A stretch of DNA of 30,856 nucleotides, from positions 1 to 30,856 of the IMG/VR virus record IMGVR_UViG_3300025759_000431. One strand, written 5' to 3'. This document shows positions 8,632 through 16,721 of this stretch, piece after piece. Source of the DNA: a virus. How positions within the stretch are numbered: position 1 is the stretch's first letter; every line of letters begins with the position of its first letter. The position numbers and the translations under genes are program-made. The notes under the pieces were generated by a model, which ran no database searches, was not told the origin of the DNA, and saw nothing but the letters and a program-made list of their open reading frames with translations.

Positions 8632-10920
8632 ATGACAATAGACATTTCCGCTAACAATCCGCGTATTAGCTACTCAGTTGCAGCTGGCGTAACGCAGACA
8701 TCTTTTGCTGTGCCATTTGAGTTCTTCGATGACTCAGATCTTAATGTTTATATCGACACCACCCTGCAAACTATTACGACTGACTACACGGTAACTGGTG
8801 GGGCTGGCTCCACAGGGACTGTTACTATCACAGTGACTGGTCCTAAGACTGTGATCTTCACTCGTGATACTACGATTGAGCGCACTACAGACTTTACTGC
8901 TGGCGTAGATATTAACCGCGCTGCTTTGAATACACAGCTAGATACGCTAACTGCTATTGCGGCTGATAATAAAGACCTTGGAGAGCGGTCTATTCGGATT
9001 ACCGACTATGACCCTGCGGCAGCTAACTTGCTGCTTCCTGACGCTGCTACACGCGCTGACAAGCTTCTTAGCTTTGATACTGAAGGCGACATCCAAGTGC
9101 AAGCTGCTGGCGACTTACTAACAGGCAGCGTTCTTGGAGCTAACTATACTAAAGCAAGCCACACTGGTGACGGTACTATAGTTGCGTTTAGCACTACAGA
9201 AGCGGCTGGCTCCAAAAACAACATCCAAGTTTACATCGATGGTGTTTACCAAAACAAAGACACGTTCTCGATTAGTGGTTCTACGCTGACATTCTCAGAA
9301 GCCCCACCTTTGAACTCTGCAATTGAGTTTATTGTTGGTAATGCTGTTACCTCGCTAACAACTGATCCTGATGTCGTGACCTACAACCAAGGCGGCACAG
9401 GCGCACAGGATCGTACACTGACAAGCAAGCTGCAAGAGACTGTATCGGTCAAAGACTTTGGTGCTGTCGGTGATGGTGTGACGGATGACACAGATGCTAT
9501 TCAAGCTGCGATTGATTCATCCTCAGACGTTATACGAATCCCAGCAGGTAATTATAAAATTACGGATAAAAATGGTTCATATGGTATATTAATTTCTGCT
9601 ACAAACAAAACTATTATCGGGGATGGGCTAGAGATTGCAAATTTAATTTATACTTCTTCAGCAATTAATCGCCCAGCAATTAGTGTTACTGCTAGTGATG
9701 TTCATATCAGAGGCATAAGAATTGATGGCACCGCAAATGCAACTAAGTTAGCTCAGACGAGGGCTAACTGTAATGGCATTACATTCACAAACGCCTCTGA
9801 ATGTTCAGTTAGATTTTGCCAAATTATTGGTGGACATTATGGATTGCATTTTGATAATGATACAGGGTCTTACGGCAATAACGATCACAATATTGCTGAA
9901 GGGAATATCTTACGAAATTTTCAATCGACAGGGTTTATAGCCCACAAAGCACAATATCTTTTGCTTCAAGGTAACGATGCAAAAGATTGTAAGAATGATG
10001 GATTTAAGATAGCTGAAGGAACCCGACGCAGTAGGGTTCTGGGGAACACCTCAAGAAACAATGACCGTGATGGGTTTGATTTTTATGACGGATTTATTGA
10101 GTCTGTTCTTGACGGAAATGTTGCAGAGGGCAACAACTTTTTTGGATATGAAGTAAAAGGAACCAGTGATGGCACAGACTTTGTGGTACGCAATAGCGTA
10201 TTCTCAAATAATGTTGCCGAAGGCAACGGGGTCGGTGGAACATATTCTGGGTTCTCAATTATATCAGTAATAAATTGCTCATTTGACGGCAACATTGCAA
10301 TTAGCAATACTGGGTCTGGGTTTGATTTCAACACAGTACAAAGCTGTAATGTTGTCGGCTGTTTATCTAGCAGGAATACACAGCATGGGTTTGATCTGTC
10401 TACTAATGTTTCAAGGACTCAATTCACAGGCTGTCAGGCTGTTGATAACTCATGGGTGGATGGAACGACCCAGAACGGCACCTATCATGGTTACAACTTA
10501 GAGTCATCTAGCACAGGGCAGTTTGTTGGGTGCATGGCTCTCAATGGCACAACTTCTGGCAAGACAGGTGGTCAGGGGTATGGATGGTATTGGCCGACTG
10601 CGATTTCTGGTAGTAGAGTTCAAAATTGCTACACACTAAATAATGTCACTGGAGGATTTGGTGGCGGCGTTGGTTGGGCTACGTCAATTGGTTTTTTCAA
10701 TAATACTGATAATGGCACTTTGAAGGGGATAGAATTTACGGATGACTCCCTATCAAAAATGACAATGACGGGATCATTTAATGAGATGGCTATCGTTGAT
10801 GGAGTAACAGCTCCTGCTACAGCTTCTGGCAAAGCATTTATTTATGTTGATAGTGCTGATGGAGACTTAAAAGTTAAGTTTGGCGATGGAACTGTTAAAA
10901 CTATAGCAACGGATACATAA
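8632..10920 (+). CDS. Tail fibre/tailspike: T7 gp17-like anchor plus pectate-lyase-type beta-helix
   Basis: A 762-residue receptor-binding protein. Residues 1 to about 130 match the T7 gp17 N-terminal anchor in style (YSVAAGVTQTSFAVPFEFF, then a DYTVTGG hairpin), which attaches fibres to the tail. A small beta-sandwich module follows (about 180-245, with NIQVYIDGVYQ). Next comes VKDFGAVGDGVTDD, the entry of pectate-lyase-3 type right-handed beta-helices, then repeats rich in GN and Asn turns. The C-terminus (DGDLKVKFGDGTVKTI) is a tail motif found on many phage spikes. The helix may bind or cleave surface polysaccharide; I cannot identify catalytic residues. From about 9535 the DNA becomes more AT-rich than the anchor part, suggesting exchange of the host-range domain. 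Confidence 0.85.
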   Translation: MTIDISANNPRISYSVAAGVTQTSFAVPFEFFDDSDLNVYIDTTLQTITTDYTVTGGAGSTGTVTITVTGPKTVIFTRDTTIERTTDFTAGVDINRAALNTQLDTLTAIAADNKDLGERSIRITDYDPAAANLLLPDAATRADKLLSFDTEGDIQVQAAGDLLTGSVLGANYTKASHTGDGTIVAFSTTEAAGSKNNIQVYIDGVYQNKDTFSISGSTLTFSEAPPLNSAIEFIVGNAVTSLTTDPDVVTYNQGGTGAQDRTLTSKLQETVSVKDFGAVGDGVTDDTDAIQAAIDSSSDVIRIPAGNYKITDKNGSYGILISATNKTIIGDGLEIANLIYTSSAINRPAISVTASDVHIRGIRIDGTANATKLAQTRANCNGITFTNASECSVRFCQIIGGHYGLHFDNDTGSYGNNDHNIAEGNILRNFQSTGFIAHKAQYLLLQGNDAKDCKNDGFKIAEGTRRSRVLGNTSRNNDRDGFDFYDGFIESVLDGNVAEGNNFFGYEVKGTSDGTDFVVRNSVFSNNVAEGNGVGGTYSGFSIISVINCSFDGNIAISNTGSGFDFNTVQSCNVVGCLSSRNTQHGFDLSTNVSRTQFTGCQAVDNSWVDGTTQNGTYHGYNLESSSTGQFVGCMALNGTTSGKTGGQGYGWYWPTAISGSRVQNCYTLNNVTGGFGGGVGWATSIGFFNNTDNGTLKGIEFTDDSLSKMTMTGSFNEMAIVDGVTAPATASGKAFIYVDSADGDLKVKFGDGTVKTIATDT

Positions 10921-10929
10921 GGTGAAGAT

Positions 10930-11736
10930 ATGACAATCAAACAACAAGGCGGTATTTTTGGTCGCAACCCAACATTTAACGATGTCACTATTGATGGGCA
11001 ATTAACTTTCGATGGGGATATTGACGTTAATTCAGACCTTAAGGTTGATGGCAATCTTGATGTTACTGGTACTGGTGACTTTGGCGGCAAAGTAAAAGTT
11101 ACAGAGGCTGGCAATGGTGAGGTAGAAGTAGAAAGAATTAGTGGTGCATTAATAAACCTGCAAGCCCAAAGTGCCAGAGGCGTCATAGGAACTAACAGCA
11201 ATCACGAATTACAATTAAAGTCCAATAACACTGGAAGATTAAAAATTACTACTGCTGGAAATGTTGAGGTTATGTCTGGCAACCTTGTCATCGGCACATC
11301 AGGCAAAGGCATCGACTTCTCTGCCACCTCTGGCACTGGCACAAGTGAACTGTTCGATGACTATGAAGAGGGGACTTATACTCCAGCTTTAGAGGGAATG
11401 ACAGGCGGAGCAGTTACCTACACATCGCAATTTGGGCGATATACAAAAATAGGTCGTCAAGTAAATGTTTTCTTTTTTATGCATGTAAATACAAACACCA
11501 ATACAGGAGGAAACACAGGTGTAAGTGTTCCTTTTGTTCCTGATGTTGGGGGTTCAAATTATATTTATGTTGGGCCTATAGGAAGAAATACCACTTCAAA
11601 CTCTGTTATAACTCATGTTTCATTTTTTTCTGGAATTGCAAGGGCATTATTTTTTACCCCTGCTCTTGGCACTCTAAACGGAAGTGCTGTTACTAATGGT
11701 TCTGTTTTATCAGGTTCAATTACTTACTTCGTTTGA
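10930..11736 (+). CDS. Second fibre-like protein with EEGTYTP / GRYTKIGRQV C-terminal head
   Basis: A 268-residue protein with Shine-Dalgarno AAGGTGAAG. The N-terminal half is made of short beta repeats (VTIDGQLTFDGDI, LKVDGNLDVTGTGDF), a pattern of trimeric fibre shafts. Around residue 143 the segment FDDYEEGTYTPAL begins, followed by GRYTKIGRQVNV, a pair I recognise from the C-terminal heads of many phage and prophage fibres. It is probably a second adhesin or a fibre tip joined to the anchored fibre encoded just upstream. There is no separate anchor domain, so it must attach to another virion protein. Virion role is likely; the receptor is unknown. Confidence 0.7.
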   Translation: MTIKQQGGIFGRNPTFNDVTIDGQLTFDGDIDVNSDLKVDGNLDVTGTGDFGGKVKVTEAGNGEVEVERISGALINLQAQSARGVIGTNSNHELQLKSNNTGRLKITTAGNVEVMSGNLVIGTSGKGIDFSATSGTGTSELFDDYEEGTYTPALEGMTGGAVTYTSQFGRYTKIGRQVNVFFFMHVNTNTNTGGNTGVSVPFVPDVGGSNYIYVGPIGRNTTSNSVITHVSFFSGIARALFFTPALGTLNGSAVTNGSVLSGSITYFV

Positions 11737-11748
11737 TGGAGATAAAAA

Positions 11749-13392
11749 ATGTCACTGACTAAAGTTACCAACTCTATGAAAACTGGCGCACCAGTAAACG
11801 TATTGGATTATGGTGCTGACCCAACTGGAGTTGCTGATAGCACAACAGCATTTAATACTGCTATTGCAGAAGGAAGTGACATATACATTCCAGAAGGCAC
11901 ATATAGTATTACTGATACATTAGAGTTAGGCGTTCTGGGCAATAAAAGAATTTTCGGGGCTGGAAGAAATACAATAATTAACTTAGATGCTAATGTTTCT
12001 TTGATTAATTCAACTACAGCTTTTAAGTTAAATAATTTATCTATTGTATTAGATGCATCTCATACTGCCACCGTAATTAAACTTGATGGCAACACTGGCA
12101 GTGCTTATCAGATGAACGCCATTGATTTATCTAAATTAACCATTGTGGGGAATTTAGCAGATTGTGTTGCTATTCATTTTAAAATGACGAATAGCAGCTA
12201 CATGGCTTATAACAATATGCACGATATAGCAGTTGTTGCTGAAGGTGTGCAACAGGCGTGTATATTGCTTGAGGTTGATAACAGTGGATCATATATCCAA
12301 GGAAACACATTTGGAAATTTAAATCTTATTTGCGGAGGTGTTCGTTACATAAGTAATGGAGTAGCTAACGATCCCTCTTTAATGATTGGAAATTATTTTG
12401 ATGGTACTTATCAAACAAATACCTCAAATCTTGGTACTTTTGAATTAGCTGGAATAAACAATACAACCCTTTGGGATTCTGGTGGCTATAGAACTGTTCG
12501 ATGGCATAAAAACGCAGCAGGGATTAATTGGGGCAATGGCTTCTATGAGTTGATAGGCCCAGATAAATGGTCAACACTTGAACCAGACATTTTTGTTCAT
12601 GATGGTTGGGGTGAAAATGTTCAGAAATATCGTGTTTTATCAACTGGAGTAACACTTGCTTCTTTGGATGAGTCAAAAGCTCAACGTGGAAAAAAAGAAA
12701 TTCTTGATCCATGCTTTAATAGCTTAGATCCACGGTTCACTCTTACAGGAATGAGCCAAGCAGGAGATATTGTTTCAGTTGGTTCTTCTCGCCGTTCTTC
12801 TGTTTTGCTGACTAACACTGTTGCAACCACAGCCACATCGCAACTTATTTTGTCAAATACGGCTTGCACTATTTCTAAATTTCCAGAATTTAAAATTGGA
12901 TTTAGAAAACAAATCAATGGTTTTTCTGGTGCGGGCACACCAGTAGCTTGGAACCCACGTCTTGATGCTAAAGTTGGATTACTTTCTGACACAACAAATG
13001 ATGGAATTTATTTAAAAATAGTTGCCGTGCCAGGAAATGTAAGTGCTTCAACAATGTCTCTTTGTTATATGGTTGGAGGCTCTGAAACTGTTTTAGATTC
13101 CAGCTTAACAATTTCTGATAAATCTACTTGCTATTTGACAATATATGTTGACGATGACAACGCATATATAAAAGCTACAGTAATAACATTTAACAATATG
13201 GCAGGGGCTTTGATTTCTGAAAGTGCAAGTGTTGGGCTAACGACTGGATTTCAATCCGTAGCAAGAGCTTCTTTGTTTGACGTAAACACTGTAACATTAA
13301 ACCCGCAATTCACATTAACAAGCACAGATAAAGAAATCGGCAGAGCAAAGTATGATTTGTTTGGTGTCGAATTTATTTGCGCAGACCTCTAA
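11749..13392 (+). CDS. Second beta-helix tailspike-like protein
   Basis: A 547-residue protein preceded by TGGAGAT. Residues about 14-60 contain VNVLDYGADPTGVADSTTAFNTAI, the pectate-lyase-3 type start of a right-handed beta-helix, then PEGTYSI. The middle has Asn/Gly-rich turns; the last third is a beta-rich domain without Asn ladders, perhaps a lectin-like or trimerisation domain. It lacks the gp17-like anchor seen in the fibre gene, so it probably docks on that fibre, giving a branched receptor-binding apparatus. It may be a polysaccharide-degrading or binding spike; the catalytic residues are not evident. The AT-rich, Asn-rich composition resembles the variable part of the first fibre. 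Confidence 0.7.
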   Translation: MSLTKVTNSMKTGAPVNVLDYGADPTGVADSTTAFNTAIAEGSDIYIPEGTYSITDTLELGVLGNKRIFGAGRNTIINLDANVSLINSTTAFKLNNLSIVLDASHTATVIKLDGNTGSAYQMNAIDLSKLTIVGNLADCVAIHFKMTNSSYMAYNNMHDIAVVAEGVQQACILLEVDNSGSYIQGNTFGNLNLICGGVRYISNGVANDPSLMIGNYFDGTYQTNTSNLGTFELAGINNTTLWDSGGYRTVRWHKNAAGINWGNGFYELIGPDKWSTLEPDIFVHDGWGENVQKYRVLSTGVTLASLDESKAQRGKKEILDPCFNSLDPRFTLTGMSQAGDIVSVGSSRRSSVLLTNTVATTATSQLILSNTACTISKFPEFKIGFRKQINGFSGAGTPVAWNPRLDAKVGLLSDTTNDGIYLKIVAVPGNVSASTMSLCYMVGGSETVLDSSLTISDKSTCYLTIYVDDDNAYIKATVITFNNMAGALISESASVGLTTGFQSVARASLFDVNTVTLNPQFTLTSTDKEIGRAKYDLFGVEFICADL

Positions 13393-13402
13393 GGAGAAAA
13401 TA

Positions 13403-13687
13403 ATGGCACTTCAAAAAACTATCTCTATCAACACCAAAGTCTCTGTCAATGACAACGGGCTTTGTGGTGTAGTTGACGCAAATCTTTCGGACACTGTTTA
13501 CATCAAAGTCACGAATGTAAATGCAACTAAAGAAAATGCTGTTGCTTATGTTTCATTTACTAGCAACAAGATTACAGGTGAACGCCGTTATAACTTTCAA
13601 GTAAATCTTGATGGTGATAACTTCATTGCTCAAGCATACGAACATTTGAAAACTCTTTCTGAGTTTGCAGGATCAACAGACGTTTAA
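13403..13687 (+). CDS. Small hypothetical protein of the fibre cassette (94 aa)
   Basis: Start chosen at the ATG after AAGGAG; an upstream TTG would lie inside the spike gene. The protein begins MALQKTISINTKVSV and is predicted beta-rich, ending in a short helix. Its N-terminus resembles the next gene (MALTKTTINDKIEVI), so the two may be distant paralogues. The position right after the spikes suggests a small virion or fibre-assembly protein, but no motif supports a specific job. Confidence 0.6.
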   Translation: MALQKTISINTKVSVNDNGLCGVVDANLSDTVYIKVTNVNATKENAVAYVSFTSNKITGERRYNFQVNLDGDNFIAQAYEHLKTLSEFAGSTDV

Positions 13688-13727
13688 TGCGCCTAGTGCG
13701 TGGACAGTCCAGCCATAGGAGGTAAAC

Positions 13728-13985
13728 ATGGCTCTTACTAAAACAACTATCAACGACAAGATCGAAGTCATCAACAAAGGTGATTGGTCTGTAGTGCAGG
13801 TTCGCACAGCAACCATCATTGCAGAGGATGGCACAGAAATCAGCCGTACATTCCACCGTCATGTGGTAATGCCTGATGCTGATCTCTCAGCAGAGGATGC
13901 AGGCGTATCTGCTATCTGTACTCCAGTATTCAGTGATGCGGTTAAGGCTGCTTATGCTGCGCATCTGGCGGCTCAAGAGGAATAA
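13728..13985 (+). CDS. Small hypothetical protein of the fibre cassette (85 aa)
   Basis: Excellent Shine-Dalgarno AGGAGGT seven bases before the ATG. The 85-residue product starts MALTKTTINDKIEVINKGDWSV, has a beta-rich first half with SRTFHRHVV, and ends in an Ala-rich helix with a DAVKAAY patch. I have a memory of similar small proteins lying next to fibre genes in aquatic phages, without known function. It may be a fibre chaperone, a tail decoration or a replaceable accessory factor. The strong ribosome site suggests high expression. Confidence 0.65.
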   Translation: MALTKTTINDKIEVINKGDWSVVQVRTATIIAEDGTEISRTFHRHVVMPDADLSAEDAGVSAICTPVFSDAVKAAYAAHLAAQEE

Positions 13986-13989
13986 ATAA

Positions 13990-14181
13990 ATGGACAAGCG
14001 CACAGTATCATCGGCTCACACGCGCATCGATGGTTTGGAGAAAGACATCGTGGCTATTAAAACCGAAATGGAAATCCAGTTCAAAGATTTGTTTAACCGC
14101 GTGAAGCGCCTTGAAGCTATTATGATTGGTACATCTGGCTTTATTATTGTGTTGCTTCTCCGCATGAACATGATCGGCTAA
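13990..14181 (+). CDS. Small coiled-coil membrane protein, XhlA/holin-like
   Basis: A 63-residue protein: N-terminal amphipathic coiled coil (HTRIDGLEKDIVAIKTEM to NRVKRLEAI) followed by one membrane segment near the C-terminus (about residues 45-58, GTSGFIIVLLL). This layout is that of haemolysin XhlA-type and related phage lysis proteins. It is the first gene of the lysis cassette, follows AGAGGAA as ribosome site, and its stop overlaps the next start (TAATG). A holin, antiholin or holin partner is likely; the exact role cannot be told from sequence. Confidence 0.6.
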   Translation: MDKRTVSSAHTRIDGLEKDIVAIKTEMEIQFKDLFNRVKRLEAIMIGTSGFIIVLLLRMNMIG

Positions 14182-14351
14182 TGATCTGTGCGCTCACCAG
14201 CATAGCGGTGGGCGTGATGACTTACGGTCATCTTTACACTGCTTGCATATATCGGTGCCCTTCTGGGATTTATAAGTATTATCCATATACAGTTCGTGTG
14301 CCGTATAAAGCTCCATGCTTTTCTTACATCAAGGTAGGTAAGGACGCATGA
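14181..14351 (+). CDS. 56-residue Cys/Tyr-rich small protein, possibly exported
   Basis: A compact frame that starts in the TAATG overlap with the previous gene and ends in an ATGA overlap with the next, so it exactly bridges the two. The product begins with an apolar stretch (MICALTSIAVGVMTYG) and continues with a Tyr-, Pro- and Cys-rich part containing CIYRCPSG and YKYYPYTVRVPYK, with four Cys in all. The apolar start and paired cysteines suggest export to the periplasm, and the place in the lysis cassette suggests an envelope-directed role such as a spanin or inhibitor. No lipobox fits well. Coding status rests on the perfect overlaps. Confidence 0.55.
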   Translation: MICALTSIAVGVMTYGHLYTACIYRCPSGIYKYYPYTVRVPYKAPCFSYIKVGKDA

Positions 14352-14830
14352 TTGATCCAATGACAGCTATCGCCACAGCGACAGCCAGTTACAATATGAT
14401 TAAGAAGCTGGTGTATGCAGGCCGTGAGTTAGAAGATGTAGCGGGTCAACTGGGTAAATGGTACGGGGCTGCGGCAGATCTTGGCCGAGCGGAGCAACAG
14501 CGTAAAAACCCGCCTATCTTTACCAAGCTATTTGCTTCTGGATCTGTAGAGCAGGAAGCGTTGCAGATTATTATTCACCAGAAAAAACTGGCCGAGCAAG
14601 AAAAAGACTTGCAGCAAATGCTGAATAACAGGTTTGGCTATGGAACATGGCGCGAGATGGTTGAGCTTCGTCGCAAGATTAAGAAAGAGCGAGAAGAAAC
14701 GCTGTACCGGCAGCAAGAACGCAAGGCTGCTTTCTTTGAAACGATGTTGGTTGTGCTGCTGTTGATAATGTTGGCTGCTATTATAGTAGGCGGCACATGG
14801 TTGACTGGCCTTGGCGCTGGGTGGTGGTAA
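14348..14830 (+). CDS. Membrane-anchored protein of the lysis/tail region (160 aa)
   Basis: Begins MIDPMTAIATATASYNMIKK, a start I have seen on hypothetical proteins of marine phages near fibre and lysis genes. A charged helical middle (about 70-128, rich in Glu, Lys, Arg and Gln) is followed by a strong membrane segment (about 129-152, MLVVLLLIMLAAIIVGG) close to the C-terminus. It would be a tail-anchored or C-out membrane protein with a cytoplasmic coiled coil. It overlaps both neighbours by a few bases. It could be a spanin-like or holin-accessory protein; no direct motif shows this. Confidence 0.6.
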   Translation: MIDPMTAIATATASYNMIKKLVYAGRELEDVAGQLGKWYGAAADLGRAEQQRKNPPIFTKLFASGSVEQEALQIIIHQKKLAEQEKDLQQMLNNRFGYGTWREMVELRRKIKKEREETLYRQQERKAAFFETMLVVLLLIMLAAIIVGGTWLTGLGAGWW

Positions 14831-15084
14831 TGGCTGACGGTGTTAGTGGCATTGGATCTTCACCTTTCAATGTTGGCAGTGATATTCACCAGCAATCACA
14901 AACTCGTGAACGTATAGAGGCTCACCTTGCAGAGCAGAGGGTAGCTAAAGAACACAGGGCTAACCACACTCACCTAGAAGCCCTCAGAGAACAGAAGTTG
15001 GATTTAGGCAAGGGTTATGATAGGTTCGGCACTAAGACCACTGCTGATAGACCACAGGGAACGAACATAAATATAGAGGTTTAG
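14830..15084 (+). CDS. Small charged hypothetical protein (84 aa)
   Basis: Start placed at the ATG in the TAATG overlap with the preceding stop; an ATG at 14797 would overlap more and lacks a better ribosome site. The N-terminus is Gly/Ser-rich, the middle (about 20-60) is a His-, Arg-, Glu- and Gln-rich helix, and the end is polar. No signal peptide, membrane segment or known domain. It lies between membrane proteins of the lysis cassette and before two holin candidates. Function unknown. Confidence 0.55.
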   Translation: MADGVSGIGSSPFNVGSDIHQQSQTRERIEAHLAEQRVAKEHRANHTHLEALREQKLDLGKGYDRFGTKTTADRPQGTNINIEV

Positions 15085-15086
15085 AT

Positions 15087-15287
15087 ATGACTATAGCTAT
15101 GGAAAAGATACTTGCTTGGAAGATTATGCCACGTTTGATGATGTTGGTTATGACATTGATGTACATTCGCTGCATTGAGTGGGCGTTAAGTCAGCCTGAT
15201 TTAACTACACAACAGAGTGCTTTGATTAGTGTTGTTACTGGCGCTATGACTGGTGCGTTTGCAGTTTGGGTAGGGTCTGAGAAATGA
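15087..15287 (+). CDS. Two-segment membrane protein, holin candidate (66 aa)
   Basis: Preceded by AGAGGT. Two apolar segments, about 13-28 (MPRLMMLVMTLMYI) and 43-62 (SALISVVTGAMTGAFAVWVG), separated by a short polar loop, with a charged C-terminus (GSEK): the form of a class II-type holin. It overlaps the next gene by 4 bases, and the endolysin gene is two genes downstream. Forming the inner-membrane lesion that times lysis is the likely role, shared or divided with the following protein. Confidence 0.6.
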   Translation: MTIAMEKILAWKIMPRLMMLVMTLMYIRCIEWALSQPDLTTQQSALISVVTGAMTGAFAVWVGSEK

Positions 15288-15628
15288 TTGGTCAGATTGT
15301 AGGTGCATTAGGTGGGCTAGCAACCAGTTACCTAGACGGTAAGGCTGCTGTCCAGAAGGCTAATGCGGAGATCAAACTCAAGCAAGCTACTGGTGAGATG
15401 GACTGGGAGCAGTCAGCTATCGAAGCATCGAAGGATAGTTGGAAAGATGAGCTATGGACTATAGTTTTTGTAGCTATTCTTTGCATGAACTTTATTCCTT
15501 CTATGCAGGATGTAATGGCTGTTGGCTTTGCTAACTTAGAAACCACACCGCTCTGGGTGCAGTGGGGAATGTATGCCTCTATTGCTGCAAGCTTTGGTAT
15601 ACGAACCATGAAGGGGTTAAAGAAATGA
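15284..15628 (+). CDS. Three-segment holin-like protein (114 aa)
   Basis: A weakly apolar N-terminus (IGQIVGALGGLATSYLDG) is followed by an amphipathic, charged helix with Lys, Glu and Gln, then DSWKDELWTI and two clear membrane segments (about 60-76 and 90-107). This resembles the 3TM holin family known from gene transfer agents and alphaproteobacterial phages; I recall the W-K-D-E-W-T feature before the membrane part. Its stop overlaps the endolysin start (ATGA), the classic holin-endolysin arrangement. Holin or antiholin is the best reading. Confidence 0.6.
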   Translation: MIGQIVGALGGLATSYLDGKAAVQKANAEIKLKQATGEMDWEQSAIEASKDSWKDELWTIVFVAILCMNFIPSMQDVMAVGFANLETTPLWVQWGMYASIAASFGIRTMKGLKK

Positions 15629-16080
15629 GTTTTAAATTATCGCAGCGCAGCCTTGATAGAATGCAGGGCGTAGATGAGCGCATGGTTTCTGTAGTTAAGT
15701 TTGCAATCACAGCAACGAAGACAGACTTCGGAGTTATTCAAGGCTTGCGTACCTTAGAAATGCAGAAAGCATTAGTAGCTAAGGGCGCTAGTCAGACCAT
15801 GAAGTCAAAGCACTTAGATGGATTGGCTGTTGATCTGATGGCTTACATTGAGGGCCGTGGTTCTTGGGAGCTTAATCTGTATGACGATTTGGCTGATGCT
15901 ATGAAGGAAGGTGCCGAAGCTGCTGGTGTGGCTGTACGCTGGGGAGCAGCTTGGCATGTACCTGATATTCGTAAGTGGGAAGGCACAATGGAAGAGGCTA
16001 TGAATGCTTACATTGATAGACGTAGAGAGCAGGGTCGAAGGCCATTCATTGATGGCCCTCACTTTGAGCTAATGCTTTAG
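15625..16080 (+). CDS. Endolysin, M15-type peptidase (L-alanyl-D-glutamate or VanY-like)
   Basis: Start at the ATG overlapping the holin stop gives 151 residues. The zinc site of the LAS/M15 peptidases is present: SKHLDGLAVDL with His63 and Asp70, and near the C-terminus DGPHFEL with His146. These enzymes cut the peptide part of peptidoglycan, as in the T5 endolysin. There is no signal peptide, so export must depend on the holins encoded directly upstream. It is the last rightward gene here and converges with a leftward gene, overlapping its end by 35 bases. Confidence 0.88.
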   Translation: MSFKLSQRSLDRMQGVDERMVSVVKFAITATKTDFGVIQGLRTLEMQKALVAKGASQTMKSKHLDGLAVDLMAYIEGRGSWELNLYDDLADAMKEGAEAAGVAVRWGAAWHVPDIRKWEGTMEEAMNAYIDRRREQGRRPFIDGPHFELML

Positions 16081-16354
16081 CGTTATTAATTTTATCTGAG
16101 TGACGAGATAAAGTCTTTATAGTTAAGGCGCGACTGTATCCCATGAAGGACATGCGTCTGCATATAGAGTCTTTGTCTTTGCCTTCTAAAGCTAGTCTAA
16201 TTATTTCTTTTGTTTCTGGCTTGGCATCTTTGCCGCCCATATAATAATCAGTATTGTTTTGTTTTAGAAATCGGCTTTGCCCGTCTCTCTCTCTAGCTCT
16301 TTTATTAACTTGCTTTGCGTCCTCAAGCATTGCGGCTAGTAGTTTCTCATTCAT
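16046..16354 (-). CDS. Hypothetical protein with basic helical/HTH-like C-terminus (102 aa)
   Basis: Starts after AGAGGG and overlaps the previous stop (ATATGA). The N-terminus is a charged helix (LEDAKQVNKRARERDGQ); the second half, ETKEIIRLALEGKDKDSICRRMSFMGYSRALTIKTLSRH, looks like a short helix-turn-helix in which an Ile/Cys-containing helix is followed by a recognition-like helix. It could be a small DNA-binding regulator, but the assignment is weak. It is the last gene of the leftward operon, convergent with the endolysin gene. Confidence 0.55.
   Translation of the reverse strand: MNEKLLAAMLEDAKQVNKRARERDGQSRFLKQNNTDYYMGGKDAKPETKEIIRLALEGKDKDSICRRMSFMGYSRALTIKTLSRHSDKINNAKALAQSEGHQ
16091..16112 (+). 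terminator. Weak candidate hairpin after the endolysin gene
   Basis: TTTATCT pairs perfectly with AGATAAA across an 8-base loop, 10 bases after the endolysin stop. The stem is AT-rich and no T-run follows, so it may be only chance. It also lies within the 3' part of the convergent leftward gene. Confidence 0.25.
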
Positions 16355-16530
16355 ATGTGATAGCCCTCTTTTCTTAGTTTGTTTACGAATTGGTTTAGTT
16401 CAGAACGTGCTGCCCATAGGTCTTGTTTTACATTTGGGTGTGGATCAGTTCTGTTTTCTTCATCGATTAGCGTATCAACTCTTCGCTTGAGAAAATCTAA
16501 CTCTACTTCATGTGCGGGGTGTATCTTCAT
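16351..16530 (-). CDS. Small charged helical protein (59 aa)
   Basis: A 59-residue frame whose stop overlaps the downstream start by 4 bases (ATGA) and whose start overlaps the upstream stop. The product is a charged, mostly helical protein (HEVELDFLKRRVDTLIDEENR, then RSELNQFVNKLRKEG) that could form a short coiled coil. No domain recognised. Coding is supported by tight coupling on both sides. Confidence 0.55.
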   Translation of the reverse strand: MKIHPAHEVELDFLKRRVDTLIDEENRTDPHPNVKQDLWAARSELNQFVNKLRKEGYHI

Positions 16531-16718
16531 TGCTTTCTTCCTTGCTCTACGACAGGCCAGAATATGTTGTTGCGATGAATGAAATTATTGAGGCCAGATA
16601 GTTTTACGTCAAGTATTTTTGCTGCTTGTGTTTGAGTGCAGCGAGATTGCGCCAATGCTTTTACTAGCTGTAGTTTTTCTTGCTTGTGACGTTGTGTCAT
16701 TTCTTCCCATGTTTCCAT
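16527..16718 (-). CDS. Small Fis-type helix-turn-helix protein (63 aa)
   Basis: Residues about 18-52 read QLVKALAQSRCTQTQAAKILDVKLSGLNNFIHR, which matches the Fis-type HTH pattern (a helix ending in small residues, a Thr-containing turn, AAKIL as second helix and a recognition helix ending in IHR). Many phages encode such short Fis-like proteins. It could bind operator DNA or act as an architectural protein. It lies directly downstream of an XRE-type gene, with 3 bases between them. Confidence 0.65.
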   Translation of the reverse strand: METWEEMTQRHKQEKLQLVKALAQSRCTQTQAAKILDVKLSGLNNFIHRNNIFWPVVEQGRKQ

Positions 16719-16721
16719 TGA

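Noticed and set aside
8632-13985. Diversity-generating retroelement targeting the fibres
   Set aside because: I saw no reverse transcriptase and no template/variable repeat pair in the window.
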